Assembly: GCF_004217285.1 (NCBI RefSeq)
Contig: NZ_SHKS01000008.1
Location: forward strand, 1 to 64,000
Source: Streptomyces sp. BK239
GTDB taxonomy: Bacteria > Actinomycetota > Actinomycetes > Streptomycetales > Streptomycetaceae
Length of the DNA: 64,000 nucleotides
Direction of reading: 5' to 3'
Part shown: piece by piece, positions 10,694-19,582 of the stretch
Position numbering within the stretch: the first letter of the stretch is position 1
Layout of the letters: every line of letters begins with the position of its first letter
Translations under genes and position numbers: made by a program
The notes under the pieces: generated by a model
Database searches by the model: none
The model's input: only the letters and a program-made list of their open reading frames with translations
What the model was told of the DNA's origin: nothing

Positions 10694-11350
10694 ATGGGCT
10701 TCACGATCGGCGGCATTCGCGAGATCCGCTCCGGCGCGCGCAGGCGCGGTCGCTCGTCCGAGTGCACCGCCGTCGCCGAGTTCACCGGACTGTGGGGGTG
10801 GGACGTGGTGCCGGGGGCGCGGGCCGCCGGCGGTCTGTGCTCCTGCGGCCGCCCCGGCTGCCGGGCACCGGGCGCGCATCCTCTTTCGTGCGCGCCCCGC
10901 GTTCCGGCCGGCGCCACGCTCGACGACGTCACGCGCGCGTGGGCGGAGTACCCGGGCGCCTCGGTGATGCTGCCCGTCGGGGAGGCCTTCGACGTGGTCG
11001 AGGTGGCCGAGCCGGCCGGACGGCACGCCCTGATCCGCCTCGAACGCATGGGCCTCCCCCTCGGCCCGGTGACCGCCACCCCCGAGGGGCGCGCCCAGTT
11101 CCTGGTCGCTCCCGGGGCCGCCGACGAGCTGCCCGACCTGCTGTACCGCATGGGCTGGGACGCGCCGGACTCCCTGGACCTGCGCGGCCTCGGCCCCGGC
11201 GCGCACATCACGGCGCCGCCCTCCGACCGGGGCGGCCTCGGCCCCGTGCGCTGGCTGCGCCCGCCCGCGCTGGACTCGGCGACCCGGCCGCCCGAGGCCC
11301 GCCTGCTGCTCGGCACCCTGGCGTACGTGGCCCACCGCTCCCGCGCGTAG
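10694..11350 (+). CDS. Bifunctional primase/polymerase (Prim-Pol) N-domain-like protein
   Basis: 218-aa protein of the stand-alone Prim-Pol-like type common in Streptomyces. Visible family-like features: a Cys-rich patch CSCGRPGCRAPGAHPLSCAP (about 48-67) resembling the zinc-ribbon-like segment of the family; WAEYPGASVMLPVG; FDVVEVAEPAGRHALIRLER, where D and E could be metal ligands; and GDxxP-like C-terminal segments. No helicase domain is attached. ATG start preceded by GGAGG. It is divergent from nsdA; any link to that regulator is only positional. Catalytic activity is uncertain, since many such proteins in Streptomyces are uncharacterised. Confidence 0.7.
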   Translation: MGFTIGGIREIRSGARRRGRSSECTAVAEFTGLWGWDVVPGARAAGGLCSCGRPGCRAPGAHPLSCAPRVPAGATLDDVTRAWAEYPGASVMLPVGEAFDVVEVAEPAGRHALIRLERMGLPLGPVTATPEGRAQFLVAPGAADELPDLLYRMGWDAPDSLDLRGLGPGAHITAPPSDRGGLGPVRWLRPPALDSATRPPEARLLLGTLAYVAHRSRA

Positions 11351-11434
11351 GGCTCCGGCGTACACACCCACCGGCTCCGGCGTACACCCCACCGGCGTAC
11401 GCCACGAAAACCCCTCACCCCGGCCGCACACGGC

Positions 11435-11472
11435 GAAGCGCCCGCTCCCACTGGATCAGGGGCGGGCGCTTC
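11435..11472. terminator. Terminator downstream of ftsY
   Basis: Inverted repeat with 11-nt arms (GAAGCGCCCGC and complement) plus an inner CCC/GGG pairing, 19 bp beyond the ftsY stop. It is probably used by ftsY and may also serve the convergent gene ending at 11350. Confidence 0.6.
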
Positions 11473-11490
11473 CTCGCGTGGCGGAGGTGG

Positions 11491-12693
11491 TCAGTCCCCG
11501 ATGAGCGCGTCGACGAACGCCTCGGGTTCGAACGGCGCCAGGTCGTCCGCGCCCTCGCCGAGCCCGATCAGCTTGACCGGCACGCCCAGCTCGCGCTGGA
11601 CCGCGACCACGATGCCGCCCTTGGCCGTGCCGTCGAGCTTGGTCAGCACGATGCCGGTGATGTCGACGACCTCGGCGAAGACCCGCGCCTGGACGAGGCC
11701 GTTCTGGCCGGTGGTGGCGTCGAGGACCAGCAGCACCTCGTCGAGCGGGGCGTGCTTCTCGACGACGCGCTTGACCTTGCCGAGCTCGTCCATGAGCCCG
11801 GTCTTGGTGTGCAGCCGCCCGGCGGTGTCGATGAGGACGACGTCGACCCCCATCTCCTTGCCCTCCTTGACCGCGTCGAAGGCGACCGAGGCGGGATCGC
11901 CCGCCTCCGGCCCGCGCACGGTGTGGGCTCCGACGCGCTCGCCCCAGGTCTGGAGCTGGTCGGCGGCGGCGGCCCGGAAGGTGTCGGCGGCGCCCAGGAC
12001 GACCGTACGGCCGTCCGCGACGAGCACGCGCGCGAGCTTGCCGGTGGTGGTGGTCTTGCCGGTGCCGTTGACGCCGACGACCATCACGATGCCGGGCTTG
12101 CGGTCCTCGGGCTCGGTCTTCACGGTGCGGTCGACCTCGGTGCCGACCAGCTTGAGCAGCTCCTCGCGCAGCAGGCCGCGCAGCTCCTCGGGGGTGCGGG
12201 TGCCGAGCACCTTGACCCGCTCGCGCAGCCGTTCGACGAGTTCCTGGGTGGGCTGCACGCCGACGTCGGCGGTGAGCAGCGTGTCCTCGATCTCCTCCCA
12301 CGTGTCCTCGTCGAGGTGCTCGCGCGAGAGCAGCGTGAGCAGACCCTTGCCGAGGGCGGTCTGGGAGCGGGAGAGGCGGGCGCGGAGGCGGACGAGCCGC
12401 CCCTCGGTGGGCTCCGGGATCTCGATCGGCGGAGCCTCGACGACGGGAGGTTCCTCGACGGCGGTGGGAGCGCCGCCGCCCGGGAGGTCCACCTCCTCGA
12501 TGGTGCGGCGCGGTTCGTCGCGCGGCGTCTCGGCCTCGTCGCCGACGTGCGGCTCGGCCGGAGGCGCCGTGATGTCGGGCGCGGCGGGGGGCGGCGGGGG
12601 CAGCGGCTTCTTGCGCCGGCTGCCGACGACGAGCCCGCCGAGCGCGGCGACCACGACCACGGCGATGACTACAGCAAGGATGACGATGTCCAT
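11491..12693 (-). CDS. ftsY: SRP receptor FtsY
   Basis: GTPase that docks SRP-ribosome complexes at the membrane. 400 aa. Residues 1-23 form an N-terminal membrane segment (IVILAVVIAVVVVAALGGLVV), seen in actinobacterial FtsY but absent from E. coli FtsY. A Pro/Glu-rich linker (about 30-110) follows, then the NG domain with G1 GVNGTGKTTTTGKLA near 205, DTAGRLHTKTGLM and TKLDGTAKGG. ATG start. Monocistronic by appearance, ended by a hairpin. Confidence 0.96.
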   Translation of the reverse strand: MDIVILAVVIAVVVVAALGGLVVGSRRKKPLPPPPPAAPDITAPPAEPHVGDEAETPRDEPRRTIEEVDLPGGGAPTAVEEPPVVEAPPIEIPEPTEGRLVRLRARLSRSQTALGKGLLTLLSREHLDEDTWEEIEDTLLTADVGVQPTQELVERLRERVKVLGTRTPEELRGLLREELLKLVGTEVDRTVKTEPEDRKPGIVMVVGVNGTGKTTTTGKLARVLVADGRTVVLGAADTFRAAAADQLQTWGERVGAHTVRGPEAGDPASVAFDAVKEGKEMGVDVVLIDTAGRLHTKTGLMDELGKVKRVVEKHAPLDEVLLVLDATTGQNGLVQARVFAEVVDITGIVLTKLDGTAKGGIVVAVQRELGVPVKLIGLGEGADDLAPFEPEAFVDALIGD

Positions 12694-12774
12694 AACGCGT
12701 CCAGTATGCGCGACCCCTCCCCGCCGGGTCGGCCGCCGACGCGTGCGAACCGGGCGCCGCCCACCTCTGGCTAC

Positions 12775-12789
12775 CTGACGGCCCGTCAG
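12775..12789. promoter_or_regulatory. TetR-type operator overlapping the promoter of the LLM gene
   Basis: Palindrome CTGACG-GCC-CGTCAG immediately upstream of a TAGCGT -10-like hexamer (12791-12796), 40 bp before the ATG of the LLM oxidoreductase. The size, symmetry and position between -35 and -10 suit a TetR-family repressor site. No TetR gene is adjacent in this window. Confidence 0.5.
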
Positions 12790-12827
12790 CTAGCGTCCTG
12801 CCCTCCACGACCGAAGGGGGCCCTGCC

Positions 12828-13799
12828 ATGCCCGTGACCGTCGTCCGTTTCAACCTCGTCGCTCCCGGCGCGAGTCCCGCCGAGCTCGGCTCGCGCTACC
12901 GGGCGGCCCTGGAGATGGCCGCGTACGCCGACGAGCACGGGATCACCACGGTGCAGACCGAGGAGCACCACGGCGTGGAGAACAACTGGCTGCCCTCTCC
13001 GTTCGTCTTCGCGGGCGCGGTCCTCGGGGCGACCCGTCGGCTCGCGGTCACGGTCTCCGCGGTGATCGGCCCGTTGCACGACCCGCTGCGGCTGGCGGAG
13101 GACATCGCGGTGCTGGACCTGCTGAGCGGCGGCCGGCTGGTCACGGTAACCGGGATCGGGTACCGGCCCGAGGAGTACGCGCGGGCCGGGGTGGAGTGGG
13201 CGCGGCGGGGGCGGCTCCAGGACGAGGTGCTGCGGACGCTGCTGCGGGCGTGGACCGGAGAGGAGTTCGCATACCGGGGCCGTACGGTACGGGTCACCCC
13301 GCGGCCCGCTTCCGAGCCGCACCCCCTGCTGCTGGTCGGGGGCTCCTCGCGGGCCGCCGCCCGCCGGGCCGCCCGGCTCGGGCTGCCGTTCTTCCCCAGT
13401 GCGCACCTGCCGGAGCTGGAGGCGTACTACAAGGAACGGCTGGTGGAGTACGGGACGCAGGGCTGGGTGATGATGCCGGGGGCGCAGACCCCGCTGCTGC
13501 ACATCACCGAGGACCCGGACCGGGTGTGGGCGAAGTACGGCGGGCACTTCCTCCACGAGGCCCGCACCTACGCCTCCTGGCAGTCGGCGGACATCCGCTC
13601 GGCGGTGCGTTCGCGGGCCACGTCGGTGGAGGAGCTGCGCGCGGAGGGCGTCTACCGCGTCCTGACCCCGGAGCAGTGCGCGGCGGAGGGCCTGGACAAC
13701 CTCGTCCTCCATCCGCTGGTCGGGGGGATGCCCCTGGAGGAGGGCTGGCGGAGCCTGCGCCTGTTCGCCGAGCGCGCCCTCCCGGCCCTCGACGGCTGA
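12828..13799 (+). CDS. LLM-class (F420/FMN-dependent) oxidoreductase
   Basis: 323-aa luciferase-like TIM-barrel flavin/F420 enzyme. Hallmarks: TVQTEEHHGVENNWLPSPFV near the N-terminus, LAEDIAVLDLLSGGRLVTVTG (the conserved DxLSxGR region), GIGYRPEEYARAG, and PLLLVGGSSRAAARRAARLG in the last third. The substrate cannot be inferred. ATG start with AAGGGGG seven bases upstream. Transcribed alone and convergent with glcP. F420 is made in this organism, since cofC lies at 42.8 kb, but the sequence does not settle F420 versus FMN. Confidence 0.85.
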   Translation: MPVTVVRFNLVAPGASPAELGSRYRAALEMAAYADEHGITTVQTEEHHGVENNWLPSPFVFAGAVLGATRRLAVTVSAVIGPLHDPLRLAEDIAVLDLLSGGRLVTVTGIGYRPEEYARAGVEWARRGRLQDEVLRTLLRAWTGEEFAYRGRTVRVTPRPASEPHPLLLVGGSSRAAARRAARLGLPFFPSAHLPELEAYYKERLVEYGTQGWVMMPGAQTPLLHITEDPDRVWAKYGGHFLHEARTYASWQSADIRSAVRSRATSVEELRAEGVYRVLTPEQCAAEGLDNLVLHPLVGGMPLEEGWRSLRLFAERALPALDG

Positions 13800-13847
13800 C
13801 CCGGGGCCCCGGGTCCGGCGACACGCGTGTCCAGGGTGTCCGGCGAC

Positions 13848-13890
13848 ACCGCCGCCCCCGTCCGGCTGTGGGCCGGGCGGGGGCGGCGGT
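13848..13890. terminator. Bidirectional terminator, LLM gene / glcP
   Basis: 13-bp perfect arms (ACCGCCGCCCCCG and complement) with an inner CCGG/CCGG mini-stem, between the convergent LLM gene and glcP. Confidence 0.65.
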
Positions 13891-13938
13891 GGGTGGGGAG
13901 GAGGGCGGCGGGGTGGTGGCCCTGCTCCCCGGGTCGGG

Positions 13939-15357
13939 TCAGCCCATCTCCTCCAGGGACTTGCCATTCGTCTCGTTGACGTACTTGAGGACGAAGGGGA
14001 TGGAGAGGGCGGCGAAGGCCGCGTAGATCACGTAGGTGAGGGACAGGTTCCAGTCCGCCAGCGACGGGAAGCTCGCCGTGATGGCCCAGTTGGCGATCCA
14101 CTGCGCGGAGGCGGCGACGCCGAGCGCGGCGGCGCGGATCCGGTTGGGGAACATCTCGCCCAGGAAGACCCAGACGACCACACCCCAGGACAGGGCGAAG
14201 AAGAGGACGAACACGTGGGCGGCGACGAGGGCGATCCAGCCCTGCGTGGCCGGGAGCTTGCCGCCGACGAGGTCGTAGGAGAAGGCCCAGGCCTCCAGCG
14301 CGAGGCCGATCACCATGCCGACGGAGCCCACGATCGCGAGCGGCTTACGGCCGACGCGGTCCACGAAGATCATGGCGATCACGGTGCCGACGATGTTGAT
14401 GATCGACGTCGTGAACGAGTAGAAGAACGAGTCCGCCGGGTCGACGCCGACCGACTGCCACAGCGTCGAGGAGTAGTAGAACGCGACGTTGATGCCGACG
14501 AACTGCTGGAAGACCGACAGGCCGATGCCGATCCAGACGATCGGCTTGAAGAAGAAGGAGCCGCCGAGCAGGTCCCGGAAGCTGGACTTGTGCTCGCTCT
14601 TCATGGCGTGCTCGATCTCGGCGACCCGGGCGTCGAAGTCGACGTCCTTGCCCTCGACCTCCTGGAGGATCTCGCGGGCGCGCTCACGCCGGCCGACGGA
14701 GATGAGGAAGCGCGGCGACTCGGGGATGGCGAAGGAGAGCAGCCCGTACAGGACGGCCGGGACGACCATCACGCCCAGCATGACCTGCCAGGCCTCCAGG
14801 CCCATCAGCTGACCGCGCTGGTCGCCGTCGGCGGCGTTCAGCAGACCCCAGTTGACCAGCTGGGACACGGCGATGCCGACGACGATCGCGGCCTGCTGGA
14901 AGGAGCCGAGGCGGCCACGGTAGGCGGGCGGGGCGACCTCGGCGATGTAGGCCGGGCCGATGACGGAGGCCATGCCGATGGCGAAGCCGCCGACGACGCG
15001 CCAGAAGGCGAGGTCCCACAGGGAGAAGGGCAGCGCCGAGCCGACGGCGCTCACGGTGAACAGCGCGGCGGCGATCTGCATGCAGCGGATGCGGCCGATG
15101 CGGTCGGCTATCCGGCCGGCGGTCGCGGCGCCGATGGCGCAGCCGATCAGGGCGACGGCGATGACCTGGGCCAGGGCGGCGGAGCCGATGTCGTAGCGGT
15201 CGCGGATGGCTTCGACCGCGCCGTTGATCACGGAGCTGTCGTAGCCGAAGAGGAAGCCGCCCATGGCGGCCGCCGCGGCGATGAAGATGACGTGCCCGAG
15301 ATGATCGGGATGAGCCGTTGCGGCTCCTGACTTGGGTGCCTGCGCTGTGCTGGTCAC
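13939..15357 (-). CDS. glcP: Glucose permease GlcP (MFS sugar:H+ symporter)
   Basis: Major facilitator sugar porter, 472 aa and about 12 TM segments. The start is the GTG at 15357 (TSTAQAPKSG), preceded by GAGGAG, not the far-upstream ATG. Sugar-porter signatures: GGFLFGYDSSVINGA in TM1, GRIADRIGRIRC after TM2, PAYIAEVAPPAYRGRLGS, PESPRFLISVGRRERA, and the QQFVGINVAFYYSS motif in TM7. It corresponds to GlcP, the main glucose uptake system of Streptomyces, required for glucose kinase-dependent carbon repression. The assignment is strong from size, motifs and location between the LLM gene and smc. Confidence 0.9.
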   Translation of the reverse strand: MTSTAQAPKSGAATAHPDHLGHVIFIAAAAAMGGFLFGYDSSVINGAVEAIRDRYDIGSAALAQVIAVALIGCAIGAATAGRIADRIGRIRCMQIAAALFTVSAVGSALPFSLWDLAFWRVVGGFAIGMASVIGPAYIAEVAPPAYRGRLGSFQQAAIVVGIAVSQLVNWGLLNAADGDQRGQLMGLEAWQVMLGVMVVPAVLYGLLSFAIPESPRFLISVGRRERAREILQEVEGKDVDFDARVAEIEHAMKSEHKSSFRDLLGGSFFFKPIVWIGIGLSVFQQFVGINVAFYYSSTLWQSVGVDPADSFFYSFTTSIINIVGTVIAMIFVDRVGRKPLAIVGSVGMVIGLALEAWAFSYDLVGGKLPATQGWIALVAAHVFVLFFALSWGVVVWVFLGEMFPNRIRAAALGVAASAQWIANWAITASFPSLADWNLSLTYVIYAAFAALSIPFVLKYVNETNGKSLEEMG

Positions 15358-15446
15358 GTTCAACTCCTCGGGCCACCGGCAGCGCTGCCGGTGTGGGGTC
15401 AGCCCTTCGAGGTAGGCGGTACCTGAAGGTAAAAACGACGTTGCCG

Positions 15447-15474
15447 AGACTATGCCTTCAAGTTTCGAAGTCAA
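15447..15474 (-). promoter_or_regulatory. Predicted glcP promoter
   Basis: On the minus strand TTGACT (15469-15474) and TAGTCT (15447-15452) are separated by 16 bp, about 90 bp upstream of the glcP GTG. The -35/spacer region contains the interrupted repeat TTCGAAACTTGAAGG. It is the only good sigma70-type promoter in this gap. Confidence 0.5.
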
Positions 15475-15519
15475 GGCCCGTACGTGTGTGAGAAAAGAGG
15501 CACACGTGAAGAGCATGTG

Positions 15520-15532
15520 TTCAATACTTGAA
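15520..15532. promoter_or_regulatory. Candidate operator upstream of glcP
   Basis: TTCAA-TAC-TTGAA inverted repeat 45 bp upstream of the predicted -35, with related ACTT/TTCAAGT elements at 15454-15470 and 15525-15535. It may bind a sugar-responsive regulator of glcP. It lies after the smc stop, so a role in smc termination is less likely. Confidence 0.35.
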
Positions 15533-15564
15533 AGTAAGGTTCGGGGGTAAAAGAGGGCCCGCCG

Positions 15565-18500
15565 CTAGCGGAGCCGCTGGGAGATCACCTTCGACACGCC
15601 GTCGCCCTGCATCGAGACGCCGTAGAGCGCGTCGGCGACCTCCATGGTGCGCTTCTGGTGCGTGATCACGATGAGCTGCGAGGACTCCTGGAGTTCCTGC
15701 ATGATGCGGATCAGCCGCTGCAGGTTGGTGTCGTCCAGCGCCGCCTCGACCTCGTCCATGACGTAGAACGGGCTCGGCCGGGCCTTGAAGATCGACACCA
15801 GCATGGCGACGGCCGTCAGCGACCGCTCCCCGCCGGACAGCAGCGACAGCCGCTTGACCTTCTTGCCCGGCGGCCGTGCCTCCACGTCCACACCCGTGGT
15901 GAGCATGTTGTCGGGGTCGGTCAGGATCAGCCGCCCCTCGCCACCGGGGAACAGCCGGCTGAACACGCCCTCGAACTCCCGGGCGGTGTCGCGGAACGCA
16001 TCGGTGAAGACCTGTTCGACCCGTTCGTCGACCTCCTTCACCACCTGGAGCAGGTCGGCGCGCGTCTTCTTCAGGTCCTCCAGCTGCTCACTGAGGAACT
16101 GGTGACGCTCCTCCAGCGCGGCGAACTCCTCCAGGGCCAGCGGGTTCACCTTGCCGAGCTGCTGGTACGCCCGTTCCGCGGCCTTCAGCCGCTTCTCCTG
16201 CTCCGCCCGGGCGAACGGCCGGGGCCGGTTGCGCGGGTGCTCGGGATCCTCCGGCAGCTGCTCGCCGTCGGCGGGGGGCGAGGGCGGCACCAGTTGGTCC
16301 GGCCCGTACTCGGAGACGAGCCCTGCCGGTTCGACACCGAACTCCTCCAGCGCCTTGTTCTCCAGCTGCTCGATCCGCAGCCTCTTCTCCGCTCCTAGTA
16401 CCTCGCCTCGGTGGACTGAATCCGTCAACTTGTCGAGTTCCGCCTTGAGATCACGCCCGGTGGTGCGGGCGGCGGCCAGTTCCCGCTCGCTGTGCGCCTT
16501 CGCCGCCTCGGCCGCGACCCGCTCCTCGTCCGCCCGGCGCACCGACACCTCGACGTGCGCGAGCAGTTGCCGGGCGCCGGAGGCGACGGCCTCCGCGACG
16601 GCGGCCTCGTGCCGCAGCCGCGCCCGCCGCCGCTCGGCACGCGCGCGTGCCTCCCGCTCGGCACGGGCCGCCCGGTCCAGCGCATCGGCCCGCCCGGCCA
16701 GACCCTTGACCCGCTCCTCGTGCGTACGGACCTGGAGCCGCGCCTCCATCTCGGTCTGCCGGGCGTTGGCCCCGTCGGCGGCGAGCCGGTCCCGCACGTG
16801 GGTGTCCGGCTCCTCCTCCCCCGGCATCTCCTCGGCCACGGCCAGCCGCTCGGCCAGCTCCTCGGCCTCCTCCACGGCCCTGTCCAGCGCCTCCTGGGCC
16901 CGGGTGGCCGCCGCGGCGGACCGCTCGGCCTCCCCCGCCGCGCCCCGCGCCTGCCCCGCGAGCCGCCCCAGCTGCTGGGCCACGCCCGACTTCTCCCGCT
17001 CGGCGGCCCGCCGCCGCTCCCCCGCCTCCTCGACGAGGGCCGCGCACGCCTCGCGCCGTTCACCGGCAGCGCGCTGCGCCTCCGTCAACTCCGCGCAGCG
17101 CACGGCAAGCTCATCCAGCTCGGCGGCGGCCTCGTCCACGGAGGCCTGCACCTCCAGCAGGCTGGGCGCCCCCGCCGACCCGCCGTGCGCGAAGTGCGCC
17201 CCCAGAAGGTCGCCTTCGGCGGTGACGGCGATGAGGTCCGGCCGCGCGTACACCAACTCCTCGGCGTCCTCCAGCGTCTCCACGACGACGATCTCCCGCA
17301 GGAGCCGCCGCACGGCGGGCAGAAGTTCGACAGGGGCCTTGACCAGGCCGGCGGCGTAGCGGGGAGCTCCGGGACCGTGGTCGATGCCGGTGGCGTGGGC
17401 GGGAGTGCTGCTGCCTGACGCGGGGGCGGGAGTGACGTTGTGGGCGGGTGCGGGCGTCTCGCCTTCCCCGGAGGCGAGGTGTGCGGGGACGCGGGCCGTG
17501 CCCGGCGCGGTGGTGGGGGCGTGGTCGTGGTTCCCGTCCGTGTCCTCGGCCTGCGCGGGCGTGACGGGGGCGGGGGCCTGGTCCTCCGGTGCTCCCGTCA
17601 GGAGCAGGGCCGCACGGCCCGCGTCCTGTTTGCGCAGGAGGCGGATGGCGTCGGCCGCCGCGGACGGGGTGGTGACGGCGAGGGCGTCGGCGGCGGCGCC
17701 GAAGGCCGCGGCGAGGGGGGCCTCGTAGCCGGGGGTGACGGTGAGGAGTTCCGCGGCGGGGCCGAGCACCCCGCCGAGGCGGTCCCTCGCCGCCAGCAGC
17801 GCGCCCGTGCCGTCCTTGCGGCGCAGGCCCAGCGCCAGGGCGTCATGGCGGGCCTTGGTCGCGGCCCGTTCGCGTTCGGCGGTGCCGGCCGCCTCGCGGG
17901 CGGCGCTCAGCGCGGCATCCGCCTCGGCGAGCCGCCGCTTCGCCTCCTCGTGCCGTTCGGCGAGTTCGGCGTCGTCGGCGTCGAGGCCGTCGACCTCGGC
18001 CTTCAGCGCCTCGTACTCCTCCTCGGCGGCGACGGCACGTTCCCGGGCCTCGTCCCGGGCGGCGGCCAGGCGGTCGATCTCGGCCTGGGCGGAGGCGGCG
18101 CGCGAGCGGGCCGCGTTGACCTGGCCGTTCAGCCGGGCGAGGCCCTCGCGGCGGTCGGCGATCGCGCGGGCGGCGTCCTTCAGCCGCCGTTCCTCCACGG
18201 CGAGCTCGCGCTCCAGGTCGGCGCGGTGGGCGACGGTGTCGTCGAGCGCCCGCTGCGCCGCCTCCAGGGCGGCTTCCAGCTCGGCCTCCTGCTCGCGCAC
18301 CCGGGCGGCCTCACGCTCCAGGTCCTCGGGGTCGCGGCCACGCCGTTCCTCGGGGGGCGCGGAGGTGGCGCTCTTCACGCGCGCGTCGGCGAGCGAGATC
18401 GTGCCGCGGACGCGCTCGGCGAGCTGGGAGAGCTCGTACCAGGTCTGCTGCGCACGCTTCAGGCGTGGCGTGAGCCGGCGCACCTGGTCCTCCAGGAGTG

Positions 18501-19308
18501 CCTCGCGCTGGAGCGCCTTCCTCAGCTCCTGCTCGGCGCTGTCCTTGCGTTCCTTCAGCGCGGCCTCGTCGGCGACCTCGGCCCGGAGGGCCTCCTCCAG
18601 CCGTACGAGGTCGTCGGCGAGCAGGCGCAGCCGGGCGTCACGCAGGTCGGCCTGGATGACGGCGGCCCGGCGGGCGACGGCGGCCTGCCGGCCCAGCGGC
18701 TTGAGCTGGCGGCGCAGTTCGTCGGTCAGGTCCTGCACGCGCGCGAGGTTGGCCTGCATCGCGTCCAGTTTCCTGAGCGCCTTCTCCTTGCGCTTGCGGT
18801 GCTTGAGGACGCCCGCCGCCTCCTCGATGAAGGCGCGGCGGCCCATGGGATCGGCGTGCAGGACGGAGTCGAGCTGGCCCTGGCCGACGATGACGTGCAT
18901 CTCCCGGCCGATGCCGGAGTCGGACAGCAGGTCCTGGATGTCGAGGAGGCGGCAGGTGTCGCCGTTGATCTGGTACTCGCTGCCGCCGTTGCGGAACATG
19001 ATCCGCGTGATGGTGACCTCGGCGTACTCGATGGGCAGGGCCCCGTCGGAGTTGTCGATGGTCAGGGACACCTCGGCGCGGCCCAGCGGCGGGCGGCCGG
19101 TGGTGCCGGCGAAGATGACGTCCTCCATCTTGCCGCCGCGCAGCGACTTGGCGCCCTGCTCGCCCATGACCCAGCTGAGCGCGTCCACGACGTTGGACTT
19201 GCCCGAGCCGTTCGGTCCCACGACGCACGTGATGCCCGGCTCGAACCGGAGCGTGGTCGCCGAGGCGAACGACTTGAACCCCCGCAGGGTCAGGGCCTTG
19301 AGGTGCAC
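15565..19308 (-). CDS. smc: Chromosome segregation ATPase SMC
   Basis: Condensin ATPase, 1247 aa from the GTG at 19308 (HLKALTLRGFKSFASATTLR); a longer frame exists but the conserved N-terminus begins here. Walker A GPNGSGKS at 31-38; two long coiled coils rich in Ala, Glu and Arg; central hinge (about 510-720); C-terminal head with the signature LSLLSGGERSLTAVAML and Walker B VMDEVEAALDD. It is longer than typical bacterial SMC (about 1190) because of a Pro/Ala/Thr/His-rich insert at about residues 570-645 inside the hinge. scpA and scpB are not in the window. Confidence 0.96.
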   Translation of the reverse strand: MHLKALTLRGFKSFASATTLRFEPGITCVVGPNGSGKSNVVDALSWVMGEQGAKSLRGGKMEDVIFAGTTGRPPLGRAEVSLTIDNSDGALPIEYAEVTITRIMFRNGGSEYQINGDTCRLLDIQDLLSDSGIGREMHVIVGQGQLDSVLHADPMGRRAFIEEAAGVLKHRKRKEKALRKLDAMQANLARVQDLTDELRRQLKPLGRQAAVARRAAVIQADLRDARLRLLADDLVRLEEALRAEVADEAALKERKDSAEQELRKALQREALLEDQVRRLTPRLKRAQQTWYELSQLAERVRGTISLADARVKSATSAPPEERRGRDPEDLEREAARVREQEAELEAALEAAQRALDDTVAHRADLERELAVEERRLKDAARAIADRREGLARLNGQVNAARSRAASAQAEIDRLAAARDEARERAVAAEEEYEALKAEVDGLDADDAELAERHEEAKRRLAEADAALSAAREAAGTAERERAATKARHDALALGLRRKDGTGALLAARDRLGGVLGPAAELLTVTPGYEAPLAAAFGAAADALAVTTPSAAADAIRLLRKQDAGRAALLLTGAPEDQAPAPVTPAQAEDTDGNHDHAPTTAPGTARVPAHLASGEGETPAPAHNVTPAPASGSSTPAHATGIDHGPGAPRYAAGLVKAPVELLPAVRRLLREIVVVETLEDAEELVYARPDLIAVTAEGDLLGAHFAHGGSAGAPSLLEVQASVDEAAAELDELAVRCAELTEAQRAAGERREACAALVEEAGERRRAAEREKSGVAQQLGRLAGQARGAAGEAERSAAAATRAQEALDRAVEEAEELAERLAVAEEMPGEEEPDTHVRDRLAADGANARQTEMEARLQVRTHEERVKGLAGRADALDRAARAEREARARAERRRARLRHEAAVAEAVASGARQLLAHVEVSVRRADEERVAAEAAKAHSERELAAARTTGRDLKAELDKLTDSVHRGEVLGAEKRLRIEQLENKALEEFGVEPAGLVSEYGPDQLVPPSPPADGEQLPEDPEHPRNRPRPFARAEQEKRLKAAERAYQQLGKVNPLALEEFAALEERHQFLSEQLEDLKKTRADLLQVVKEVDERVEQVFTDAFRDTAREFEGVFSRLFPGGEGRLILTDPDNMLTTGVDVEARPPGKKVKRLSLLSGGERSLTAVAMLVSIFKARPSPFYVMDEVEAALDDTNLQRLIRIMQELQESSQLIVITHQKRTMEVADALYGVSMQGDGVSKVISQRLR

Positions 19309-19475
19309 GGCGCTGGACTCTACCTTCCCGACTTGTCCCACTCCGTGAACCCGCGGTTTCACCCTTGAACGCTGAGGGCAGACCCTTCGTTGAAGAGGGG
19401 GAAGGATGCGCGGGGGAAGACGATCGGCGGATCGGGACGGAAGCGGGGGTCAGCCGGGGGATCGGGGGAAGAAAT

Positions 19476-19497
19476 AAGGGACGCCGAAGCGTCCCTT
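19476..19497 (-). terminator. Intrinsic terminator of the small coiled-coil gene
   Basis: 9-bp stem (AAGGGACGC) with a TTCG loop on the minus strand, followed by TTATTTCTT. This is a textbook intrinsic terminator, rare in such GC-rich DNA, and separates the 67-aa gene from smc. Confidence 0.75.
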
Positions 19498-19582
19498 GCT
19501 ACTTCTGACAACTTTAGCGGTCCGACGCGATGGGAATGTTTCTCCCCTTCGCTGCGCCTGCTGTCGTGGAGCGGTGCAGCGA

